Assembly (NCBI GenBank): GCA_030526445.1
Contig: JAUNCV010000152.1
Location: forward strand, 1 to 5,008
DNA from: Bacteroidales bacterium
GTDB taxonomy: Bacteria > Bacteroidota > Bacteroidia > Bacteroidales > UBA3663
Direction of reading: 5' to 3'
Length of the DNA stretch: 5,008 nucleotides
The notes below the pieces were generated by a model, which was not told where the DNA came from, ran no database searches, and saw only the letters and a program-made list of their open reading frames with translations. The translations under genes and the position numbers were made by a program. Shown piece by piece: positions 1 to 5,008 of this stretch (position 1 is its first letter; the number at the start of each line of letters is the position of its first letter).

Positions 1-11
1 ATAAATGTACA

Positions 12-320
12 CTAAGCTGGCACATTGCTGTCAGAACCAATGAAGACGAAACCTTCCCAGCCAATCCAGCCTTTGCCGGCACCATACATAATCGAAAATC
101 CGAGAATCCAGAAAAGAACTGTGCCGCAAAGGAAGTCAACAAAGTTCTTCATCAAGATATTAGCTGTGTTTTTCTGCTGGGTCAAACCAGCCTCTACAAG
201 TGCGAAACCAGGCTGCATCCAGAACACCAAAATGGCGCCGAGCAAAACCCATAATGTATCCAAACCATTGACAAAATCCTTAGGTTCTTCCACCATCGGA
301 GTAACAATATCAAGTAACAT
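12..320 (-). CDS. amtB: Ammonium transporter AmtB, N-terminal part, ended by an in-frame TAG
   Basis: This is the start of an Amt/MEP/Rh-family ammonium channel, an inner-membrane trimer that admits NH4+/NH3. The 102 visible residues hold two hydrophobic segments (about 21-43 and 58-80). Between them is the family signature region, with WMQPGFALVEAG at 34-45 and a KNTANILMKN stretch at 50-59. There is no signal peptide. Amt proteins usually have about 400 residues or more and 11 membrane spans, so this covers only about the first two. A TAG at 12-14 closes the frame where a third span would be expected to follow, and the three codons left before the window edge (Cys-Thr-Phe) stay in the same frame. 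This suggests a nonsense change or sequence error rather than a natural end. The gene lies 63 bp downstream of glnK on the same strand, the usual glnK-amtB pairing. Met9 is an alternative start. The family call is secure; intactness is doubtful. Confidence 0.85.
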   Translation of the reverse strand: MLLDIVTPMVEEPKDFVNGLDTLWVLLGAILVFWMQPGFALVEAGLTQQKNTANILMKNFVDFLCGTVLFWILGFSIMYGAGKGWIGWEGFVFIGSDSNVPA

Positions 321-322
321 AA

Positions 323-330
323 TACCTTAA
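323..330 (-). promoter_or_regulatory. TTAAGGTA translation-initiation motif upstream of amtB
   Basis: On the minus strand TTAAGGTA precedes the amtB ATG, with only four bases between AAGG and the start codon. The same octamer lies before glnK and gltB at a wider spacing of nine bases. AAGG is a partial match to the anti-Shine-Dalgarno. The tight spacing here either makes the site weak or leaves Met9 as a possible alternative start. Confidence 0.4.
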
Positions 331-383
331 TTTTAACATGAATACTACATCTTTTTCAACACTTACAAGAAATACTTTTCTTT

Positions 384-731
384 TTACTTCTTGTCGCGAA
401 GCACGGTGTCTCCATGATCGCCTGTGCGGATCGACCAAACATCAATGACGTCCGAAACGAAGATTCGGCCATCGCCAACCTCGCCGGTATGGGCGGTTTC
501 GCGAATCACCTTGACGGTTGGCTCAACCAAAAAGTCTCGGCATACAATGCTGATCTTCATGCGCTCAATCATGTCGGTGCTATACTGCACACCACGGTAA
601 ATGCGCTCCTGACGGCTCTGTCCGATGCCATGCACTGGAACATACTCAAACCAGTCGATGTCGCTGTTCAACAGCGCCTCCTTGACCTCTTCAAACTTGG
701 TCTTTCTAATAATAGCTTCAATCTTTTTCAT
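384..731 (-). CDS. glnK: P-II family nitrogen regulatory protein (GlnK/GlnB)
   Basis: This is a 115-residue P-II signalling protein, the normal length for the family. P-II trimers bind ATP/ADP and 2-oxoglutarate and report nitrogen/carbon status; GlnK members block the AmtB pore. The sequence shows the N-terminal MKKIEAIIRKTKFEEVKEAL strand-helix, a T-loop (about 37-54) ending in IYRGVQY, the B-loop TGEVGDGRIFV (82-92) that binds nucleotide, and the C-terminal SIRTGDHGD. Tyr50 aligns with the Tyr51 uridylylated in E. coli GlnB. The front of the T-loop is unusual: GQSRQER replaces the common GRQKGHTE and is one residue shorter, so the usual Gln39 ligand is displaced. The gene sits between glnN and amtB on one strand, 112 bp after glnN and 63 bp before amtB. 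No Bacteroidota-type promoter was seen just upstream, so it is probably co-transcribed with glnN. I call it glnK from the amtB linkage; glnB cannot be excluded. Confidence 0.95.
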   Translation of the reverse strand: MKKIEAIIRKTKFEEVKEALLNSDIDWFEYVPVHGIGQSRQERIYRGVQYSTDMIERMKISIVCRDFLVEPTVKVIRETAHTGEVGDGRIFVSDVIDVWSIRTGDHGDTVLRDKK

Positions 732-738
732 AACAGAA

Positions 739-746
739 TACCTTAA
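739..746 (-). promoter_or_regulatory. TTAAGGTA translation-initiation motif upstream of glnK
   Basis: The minus strand reads TTAAGGTA followed by TTCTGTT and the glnK ATG, so AAGG is nine bases from the start codon. The motif and spacing match those before gltB exactly, which supports the chosen glnK start. It is a modest Shine-Dalgarno-like element, as expected in Bacteroidota. Confidence 0.45.
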
Positions 747-778
747 ATGATTATTGATTGTGCCTCTTTTTTATTATT

Positions 779-813
779 TAGTGTCATCCTTCGGCAACCT
801 CCAGATGACACTA
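779..813. promoter_or_regulatory. 10-bp-stem hairpin in the glnN-glnK intergenic gap
   Basis: TAGTGTCATC at 779-788 is perfectly complementary to GATGACACTA at 804-813, enclosing a 15-base loop. It begins about 30 bases after the glnN stop codon and ends about 47 bases before glnK. Read on the minus (sense) strand, it is followed by an A-rich tract, not a T-tract. Read on the plus strand, it is followed by TTTTATATACTTTTTT, as in an intrinsic terminator. For the glnN-glnK transcript it is therefore better read as a processing, stability or partial-attenuation element. In the antisense direction it could stop transcription before it enters glnN. The structure is seen directly; its role is inferred. 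Confidence 0.65.
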
Positions 814-843
814 TTTTATATACTTTTTTACAAGTGGGGCTTC

Positions 844-3030
844 TTAGCGAATCCAAAGAAGTTCGCGATACTTAGGCATTGGCCAGATGTTGTCGTCAAC
901 AATCTCCTCGAGCTTATCGATTGGGCGACGAATGGCTGCAAACGACTCTGCTATCTCATAGTAGTGGAGTGCCTTCTCATAGCCATCCTCGAGCTTGTTG
1001 GCAATCTTGCGCTTCTCAACCATGGCGTCAACCTTGTTCTTGATGTCGGCATTGTAACCTGCAATCTTCTTGATGATGGCAAGCTCGTGAGCTGCAAGAT
1101 CCTCCCACTGGGTTGGGAAGAGGCTCTTCATCATAGCCACGTTCTTCAAAAGGGTTGACTGATAGGTAGTTGCTGCTGGAATAATGTGGTTAATAGCGAG
1201 GTCGCCCAGCACGCGTGCCTCAATCTGCACGAGCTTGATGTAGGTCTCAAACTTCACCTCGTTGCGGGCGTGGAGCTCCTGCTGGCTGTAAATGCCGAGC
1301 TTGGTAAACATCTCAACTGCCTCTGGCTTCACGTTCTCGAGGAACATCTTTGGCACGCAGCGCTCAATGTCAAGACCACGCTTCTGTGCCTCCTTTGGCC
1401 ATTCGTCTGAGTAGCCGTTGCCATCAAAGCAAACGGTGTCAATAATCTCTGCAATAATTGGCTTAAGTGTCTTCATCACAGCTACCTTAACGCTCTCACC
1501 AGCGGCAAGTTCCTTATCTACGGCTGCCTTGAAGTCAATGAGCTGCTCGGCTACCATGGCGTTGAGGGTGGTCATGGCCGAAGAGCAGTTGGCCTTTGAA
1601 CCTACAGCGCGGAACTCGAAGCGGTTGCCGGTAAATGCGAATGGCGAGGTGCGGTTGCGGTCGGTGTTATCGACAAAGATCTCAGGAATCTCGACCAAAC
1701 CGAGGTCATATGCCTGCTTGCCTGCAATCACAATGTCGGTGTCGTCGCTCACGGTGAGGAGCTTACGCAGCACGTCGGTCATGGTCTTGCCAAGGAAGGC
1801 CGAAACGATTGCTGGAGGTGCCTCGTTGGCGCCCAGACGGTGTGCGTTGGTAGCCGATGCAATTGATGCCTTGAGCAATGCGCCGTGACGCTTCACTGCC
1901 ATGAGGATGTTTACGAAGAAGGTCACAAACTGGAGGTTGCTCATTGGGTCCTTGCCAGGAGCCAGGAGAATCACGCCGGTGTTGGTCGAAAGGCTCCAGT
2001 TGTTGTGCTTGCCCGAACCGTTGATGCCGTCAAATGGCTTTTCGTGAAGCAATACGCGGAAACCATGCTTTCTTGCCACCTTCTTCATCACGCCCATGAT
2101 GAGCATGTTCTGATCTACAGCCAAGTTGGTCTCGCCAAAGATTGGGGCGAACTCAAACTGGTTAGGTGCCACCTCATTGTGGCGGGTCTTCATTGGAATG
2201 CCCAGTCTGTGGCCCTGAATCTCAAGATCTTTCATGAATGCCTGTACACGGGTAGGAATCTGTCCGAAGTAGTGGTCATCCATCTGCTGGTTCTTGCTCG
2301 AACCGTGGCCCATCAGTGTGCGGCCGGTAGCAATAAGGTCTGGACGAGCGCTGTAAAGTGCGTCATCAACCAGGAAGTACTCCTGCTCCCAGCCCAGGTT
2401 GCTCTGCACCTTGGTAACCTTTGGGTCGAAGAGCTGGCACACTGGCACGGCTGCATCGCTCACTGCCTTGAGGGCTTTCTTCAAAGGTGCCTTGTAGTCA
2501 AGTGCCTCGCCGGTGTATGAAATAAATACGGTAGGAATGCAGAGGCAATCGTCAAGAATAAATACTGGAGAAGTTGGGTCCCATGCTGTGTAACCACGAG
2601 CTTCGAAGGTTGCGCGAATACCGCCGCTTGGGAACGAGCTTGCATCAGGCTCCTGCTGCACGAGGCTCTTGCCCTCGAACTCTTCAATCATACCACCTTT
2701 CCAATCATATTCCATAAAAGAATCATGCTTTTCGGCCGTTGTCTCGGTGAGTGGCTGGAACCAGTGGCAGCAATGTGTCACGCCGTGCTCCATAGCCCAC
2801 TGCTTCATGCCAGCAGCAACACCATCGGCAATTGTGCGGTCGAGATGCTTGCCATTGTCAATGCAGTCAAGCAAAGCCTTAAGGGTTTTTGCGTCGAGAT
2901 ACTTCTGCATCTTCTCTCGATTGAAAACCAACTCGCCAAAATACTCTGATGGACGACCTGCAGGAGCTTCAACCTCTACTGCATGCTTCTTGAACGCTTG
3001 CTCAATGGCATCAAATCTCAATTTGCTCAT
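844..3030 (-). CDS. glnN: Glutamine synthetase type III (GlnN)
   Basis: This is a class III glutamine synthetase: L-glutamate + NH4+ + ATP gives glutamine + ADP + Pi, in the cytoplasm, typically as a dodecamer. Its 728 residues match the GSIII length and exceed GSI/GSII (about 350-470). A GSIII-specific N-terminal region (about 1-200) includes THCCHWFQPLTETTAEKHDSF at 85-105. The catalytic motifs follow in order: GWEQEYF (213-219, metal-ligand glutamates), HNEVAPNQFEFAP (284-296), HEKPFDGINGSGKHNNWSL (329-347, the ATP/glutamate-binding histidine loop), ANEAPPAIVS (401-410), and NRTSPFAFTGNRFEFRAVGS (459-478, substrate arginines and glutamate). A long GSIII-type C-terminal helical region follows. 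No key residue appears lost. The ATG follows TTGTGTT with no purine-rich ribosome site, common in Bacteroidota. It is the first gene of a probable glnN-glnK-amtB operon and has a strong promoter about 170 bp upstream. Confidence 0.98.
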   Translation of the reverse strand: MSKLRFDAIEQAFKKHAVEVEAPAGRPSEYFGELVFNREKMQKYLDAKTLKALLDCIDNGKHLDRTIADGVAAGMKQWAMEHGVTHCCHWFQPLTETTAEKHDSFMEYDWKGGMIEEFEGKSLVQQEPDASSFPSGGIRATFEARGYTAWDPTSPVFILDDCLCIPTVFISYTGEALDYKAPLKKALKAVSDAAVPVCQLFDPKVTKVQSNLGWEQEYFLVDDALYSARPDLIATGRTLMGHGSSKNQQMDDHYFGQIPTRVQAFMKDLEIQGHRLGIPMKTRHNEVAPNQFEFAPIFGETNLAVDQNMLIMGVMKKVARKHGFRVLLHEKPFDGINGSGKHNNWSLSTNTGVILLAPGKDPMSNLQFVTFFVNILMAVKRHGALLKASIASATNAHRLGANEAPPAIVSAFLGKTMTDVLRKLLTVSDDTDIVIAGKQAYDLGLVEIPEIFVDNTDRNRTSPFAFTGNRFEFRAVGSKANCSSAMTTLNAMVAEQLIDFKAAVDKELAAGESVKVAVMKTLKPIIAEIIDTVCFDGNGYSDEWPKEAQKRGLDIERCVPKMFLENVKPEAVEMFTKLGIYSQQELHARNEVKFETYIKLVQIEARVLGDLAINHIIPAATTYQSTLLKNVAMMKSLFPTQWEDLAAHELAIIKKIAGYNADIKNKVDAMVEKRKIANKLEDGYEKALHYYEIAESFAAIRRPIDKLEEIVDDNIWPMPKYRELLWIR

Positions 3031-3159
3031 AACACAACAGATTTAATAAATGTAATAATACTTTATTTATATTTAATAATGTATAATATCAATATAGAAT
3101 AAAACTTTCGTATATTTCTTGCATCTTTATGCAAAATCAAAAGATATTTTTGTATATTC

Positions 3160-3176
3160 TTACAAACCTTTTGTAA
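3160..3176. repeat. Perfect 17-bp dyad TTACAAA-N3-TTTGTAA downstream of the glnN promoter
   Basis: TTACAAA (3160-3166) and TTTGTAA (3170-3176) are perfect inverted copies around a 3-base centre. The dyad lies about 23-39 bases downstream of the predicted glnN -7 box, within the predicted start of the leader. The position would suit a repressor operator. As RNA the stem would be weak because it is A/T-rich. The symmetry is seen directly; the regulatory role is inferred. Confidence 0.4.
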
Positions 3177-3198
3177 AGCTTTTTCCTTTTTGACGTTG

Positions 3199-3230
3199 CA
3201 AAAGTACAGCATTTAAAACTTTTCTCCAAA
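3199..3230 (-). promoter_or_regulatory. Bacteroidota-type promoter for glnN
   Basis: On the minus strand a -33 box TTTG (3227-3230) is followed after 20 bases by TACTTTTG (3199-3206), an exact match to the TAnnTTTG -7 consensus of the Bacteroidota primary sigma factor. The spacing lies within the usual 19-21 bases. Transcription would start near 3192-3195, giving glnN a leader of about 160 bases. It is the best promoter match in the window, and it points to glnN, with glnK and amtB probably in the same unit. Confidence 0.75.
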
Positions 3231-3293
3231 CTTTTGCTTTAAAAACTTCGCTTTTACTGTCATTTTTTCTAAATCACGCGCAAAACGAGGCAT

Positions 3294-3317
3294 TTTTGCA
3301 AGCAGAATATTGCAAAA
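3294..3317. repeat. Inverted repeat TTTTGCA-N10-TGCAAAA upstream of the gltB promoter
   Basis: TTTTGCA (3294-3300) and TGCAAAA (3311-3317) are perfect inverted half-sites 10 bases apart, so their centres are about 17 bases apart. The repeat lies about 80-100 bp upstream of the predicted gltB -7 box. A dimeric regulator could bind there. TGCAAAA also occurs at 3130-3136 and at 3197-3203, the latter overlapping the glnN -7 box. The function is inferred, and the region is AT-rich. Confidence 0.35.
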
Positions 3318-3394
3318 TCAAACTTTTCGACACTGATCTCTTTTAAAAACTAACTATTTTCCATCATTTAAATACTTTCTATGGATATTTGCTA

Positions 3395-3402
3395 TATCTT
3401 TG
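3395..3402 (+). promoter_or_regulatory. Bacteroidota -7 box for gltB
   Basis: TATCTTTG matches TAnnTTTG exactly and is followed by CACC. Transcription would start near 3407-3410, giving a leader of about 80 bases before gltB. No TTTG lies at the expected distance upstream; the nearest candidate is TTTC at 3376-3379, with only 15 bases between. The promoter therefore has a good -7 and a poor -33, which may mean it depends on an activator. Confidence 0.6.
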
Positions 3403-3438
3403 CACCAGCGAAAACAAAAAAAGCTAACAGTAATCAGA

Positions 3439-3456
3439 TCGCTCATCGGAGAGCGA
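3439..3456 (+). promoter_or_regulatory. Small hairpin in the gltB 5' leader
   Basis: TCGCTC (3439-3444) pairs perfectly with GAGCGA (3451-3456) around a six-base loop, ATCGGA. It is the only GC-rich element in an otherwise A/T-rich leader and ends about 16 bases before the TTAAGGTA ribosome-binding-type motif. An A-rich stretch follows, not a T-tract, so it is not an intrinsic terminator. A role in mRNA stability or translational control is possible but inferred. Confidence 0.4.
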
Positions 3457-3472
3457 ACTTAAAAAATAATTA

Positions 3473-3480
3473 TTAAGGTA
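3473..3480 (+). promoter_or_regulatory. TTAAGGTA translation-initiation motif upstream of gltB
   Basis: TTAAGGTA places AAGG nine bases before the gltB ATG, identical in sequence and spacing to the site before glnK. It supports 3488 as the start and is a partial Shine-Dalgarno match. Confidence 0.45.
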
Positions 3481-3487
3481 AAAAGTT

Positions 3488-5008
3488 ATGGCAAGTGAAA
3501 TCTCACAGCAAGCTTTAAGAAAGCAACCCCGCCTGGCTGGACTCTACAGCGCTGCCAACGAGCACGATGCTTGTGGTGTGGGTATGGTGGTGAACATTCA
3601 CGGTGGCAAGAGCCACGATTTGGTCGATAATGCTTTGCGTGTTCTCGAAAACATGGAGCACCGCGGTGCTGAGACACGCGATAAGACCGGTGATGGCGCA
3701 GGCATCCTCCTGCAAATTCCTCACGAGTTTATTTTGTTGCAAGGCATCCCAGTGCCCGAGAAGGGCCGCTACGGCACAGGCCTTGTTTTCCTGCCTAAAG
3801 ACGAAGCTCTGCAGAGCCAGCTCCTCAGCATCATCATCGAGGAGATTGAGCGCGAGGGTCTCAACCTCATGCACCTGCGCGCCGTGCCTACCAACCCTGA
3901 GGTGTTGGGTGTGGCTGCACGCGAAGTGGAACCTGCCATCAAGCAGATTTTCATCAATGGTGTGAGCGAAGATCGTGCGCCTGAGCTCGAGCGCATTCTC
4001 TATAAGATTCGCAAGAAGATTGAGAACCGCATTGCTGCCCTCCCTGCCGAGGCTGGTTCTGAAGATTTCTATATCTGTTCTCTCTCTTCAAAGAACATTA
4101 TTTATAAGGGCATGCTCACCAGCGGCCAGTTGCGTCGCTACTTCCCAGACCTGAGCAACAATTACTTCACCTCGGGCCTCGCTTTGGTGCACAGCCGCTT
4201 CTCAACCAACACTTTCCCAAAGTGGAAGCTGGCTCAGCCTTTCCGCTACCTCTGCCACAACGGCGAAATCAACACCGTGCGCGGCAACCGTGGCTGGATG
4301 CAGGCGCGCGAAAGCGTTCTCTCCTCTCCTGCGCTGGGCGATATCAAGGAGATTCGTCCTATCCTGCAGGCCGAGATGAGCGACTCTGCTTCGCTCGATA
4401 ACGTGTTCGAGTTCCTCGTCATGAGCGGCATGAGCCTCCCACAGGCCATGGCCATTCTGGTGCCCGAATCGTTCAACGACAAGAACCCAATTTCTGAAGA
4501 TCTCAAGGCCTTCTACGAGTACTATTCTATCCTCATGGAGCCATGGGACGGCCCTGCTGCGCTCATGTTCTCCGATGGCCGTTTTGCCGGCGGTATGCTC
4601 GATCGTAACGGTCTCCGTCCTTCGCGCTACACCATTACCAAGAGTGGCATGATGGTGGTTGCCAGCGAGGTGGGTGTTATGGACTTCGACCCTTCTGAGG
4701 TCGTTAGCAAGGGCCGCCTCCAGCCGGGCAAGATTCTTCTTATCGATACCCAGGAGGGCAAGATCTATTATGATGGCGAAATCAAGGCTAAGCTCGCTGC
4801 CGAGCATCCTTATCGCGAGTGGCTCTCTACCAACCGCATCCAGCTCGAAAACCTCAAGAGCGGACGCAAGGTCAGCAACAGCGTTGACAACTATGAGCGC
4901 AAGCTTCGCTGCTTCGGTTTCGGTCAGGAGGATATTGACAAGACCGTGATTCCTATGTGTACTCAGGGTCAGGAGCCTGTAGCTGCTATGGGCAACGACA
5001 CTCCTCTG
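3488..5008 (+). CDS. gltB: Glutamate synthase large (alpha) subunit, N-terminal part, runs off the right edge
   Basis: GOGAT large subunit: it takes the amide ammonia from glutamine and delivers it to 2-oxoglutarate, yielding two glutamates. The first 507 codons are open to the edge; full-length proteins have about 1,500 residues. Residues 1-28 look like the short propeptide removed to expose the N-terminal nucleophile Cys29 (HDACGVGM), as in class II Ntn-type glutaminases. The amidotransferase domain (about 29-430) shows MEHRGAETRDKTGDGAGILL (56-75), VHSRFSTNTFPKW (234-246), the glutamine-binding FRYLCHNGEINTVRGNRGW (252-270), PWDGPAAL (352-359) and LDRNGLRPSRY (371-381). The tail DKTVIPMCTQGQEPVAAMGNDTPL enters the central linker domain; the FMN and Fe-S regions lie beyond the window. 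Cofactor type (NADPH or ferredoxin) cannot be decided here; a downstream gltD would indicate NAD(P)H. It is transcribed divergently from glnN with its own promoter. Confidence 0.97.
   Translation, partial: MASEISQQALRKQPRLAGLYSAANEHDACGVGMVVNIHGGKSHDLVDNALRVLENMEHRGAETRDKTGDGAGILLQIPHEFILLQGIPVPEKGRYGTGLVFLPKDEALQSQLLSIIIEEIEREGLNLMHLRAVPTNPEVLGVAAREVEPAIKQIFINGVSEDRAPELERILYKIRKKIENRIAALPAEAGSEDFYICSLSSKNIIYKGMLTSGQLRRYFPDLSNNYFTSGLALVHSRFSTNTFPKWKLAQPFRYLCHNGEINTVRGNRGWMQARESVLSSPALGDIKEIRPILQAEMSDSASLDNVFEFLVMSGMSLPQAMAILVPESFNDKNPISEDLKAFYEYYSILMEPWDGPAALMFSDGRFAGGMLDRNGLRPSRYTITKSGMMVVASEVGVMDFDPSEVVSKGRLQPGKILLIDTQEGKIYYDGEIKAKLAAEHPYREWLSTNRIQLENLKSGRKVSNSVDNYERKLRCFGFGQEDIDKTVIPMCTQGQEPVAAMGNDTPL

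Noticed and set aside
365..394. Inverted repeat ACAAGAA / TTCTTGT spanning the end of glnK
   Set aside because: The arms are only 7 bp with a 16-base spacer and one arm lies within the glnK coding end; there is no T-tract on the transcribed strand, so it is not convincing as a terminator.
754..1158. Plus-strand open frame of 134 codons from the glnN-glnK gap into the 3' end of glnN
   Set aside because: Most of it is antisense to glnN, it runs through the hairpin at 779-813, and the hydrophobic stretches are by-products of the opposite strand.
1885..2520. Long plus-strand open frame (211 codons) inside glnN
   Set aside because: It is wholly antisense to the conserved catalytic core of glnN, the protein has no recognisable domain and is rich in His/Val/Leu as expected from a reverse-frame shadow, and no promoter or ribosome site precedes it.
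3145..3152. Plus-strand TATTTTTG matching the -7 consensus
   Set aside because: No TTTG lies at the right distance upstream and no plus-strand gene starts within the next 300 bases; it lies in an AT-rich tract where such matches are common.
4202..4807. Minus-strand open frame of 201 codons inside gltB
   Set aside because: It is antisense to well-conserved gltB amidotransferase sequence and is best explained by codon bias in gltB; it has no family resemblance.
1..5008. CRISPR arrays, tRNA or rRNA genes, insertion sequences or phage genes
   Set aside because: No spaced repeats, tRNA-like cloverleaf, transposase or terminal inverted repeats were seen; nearly all of the window is accounted for by four nitrogen-metabolism genes and their control regions.

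Overview
The window is a nitrogen-assimilation locus from a member of the Bacteroidota, most likely a Prevotella/Bacteroides-type gut or rumen anaerobe. The evidence is a class III glutamine synthetase (GlnN, about 728 aa), two promoters that fit the Bacteroidota pattern (TTTG ... TAnnTTTG), and weak or absent Shine-Dalgarno sequences. The family and protein calls are secure. The genus is only a guess.

Layout: a 457-bp AT-rich intergenic region (about 3031-3487) separates two divergent transcription units. Leftward (minus strand) run glnN (3030-844), a P-II regulator gene glnK (731-384) and the start of an ammonium transporter gene amtB (320 to the left edge). Rightward runs gltB, the glutamate synthase large subunit, which begins at 3488 and leaves the window still open after 507 codons. 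The 112-bp glnN-glnK gap holds a strong 10-bp-stem hairpin. The 63-bp glnK-amtB gap holds only a short ribosome-binding-type motif.

The genes form one pathway. AmtB admits ammonium, GlnK senses 2-oxoglutarate/ATP and gates AmtB, GlnN fixes ammonium into glutamine, and GltB (with a GltD partner expected beyond the right edge) converts glutamine plus 2-oxoglutarate into two glutamates. The shared divergent control region suggests coordinated control by nitrogen status.

The gene content is conventional, and I see no undescribed system. The points worth checking are an in-frame TAG that cuts amtB after 102 codons, 11 bp from the window edge; a divergent P-II T-loop; the inter-cistronic hairpin; and several palindromic or repeated elements in the divergent promoter region.
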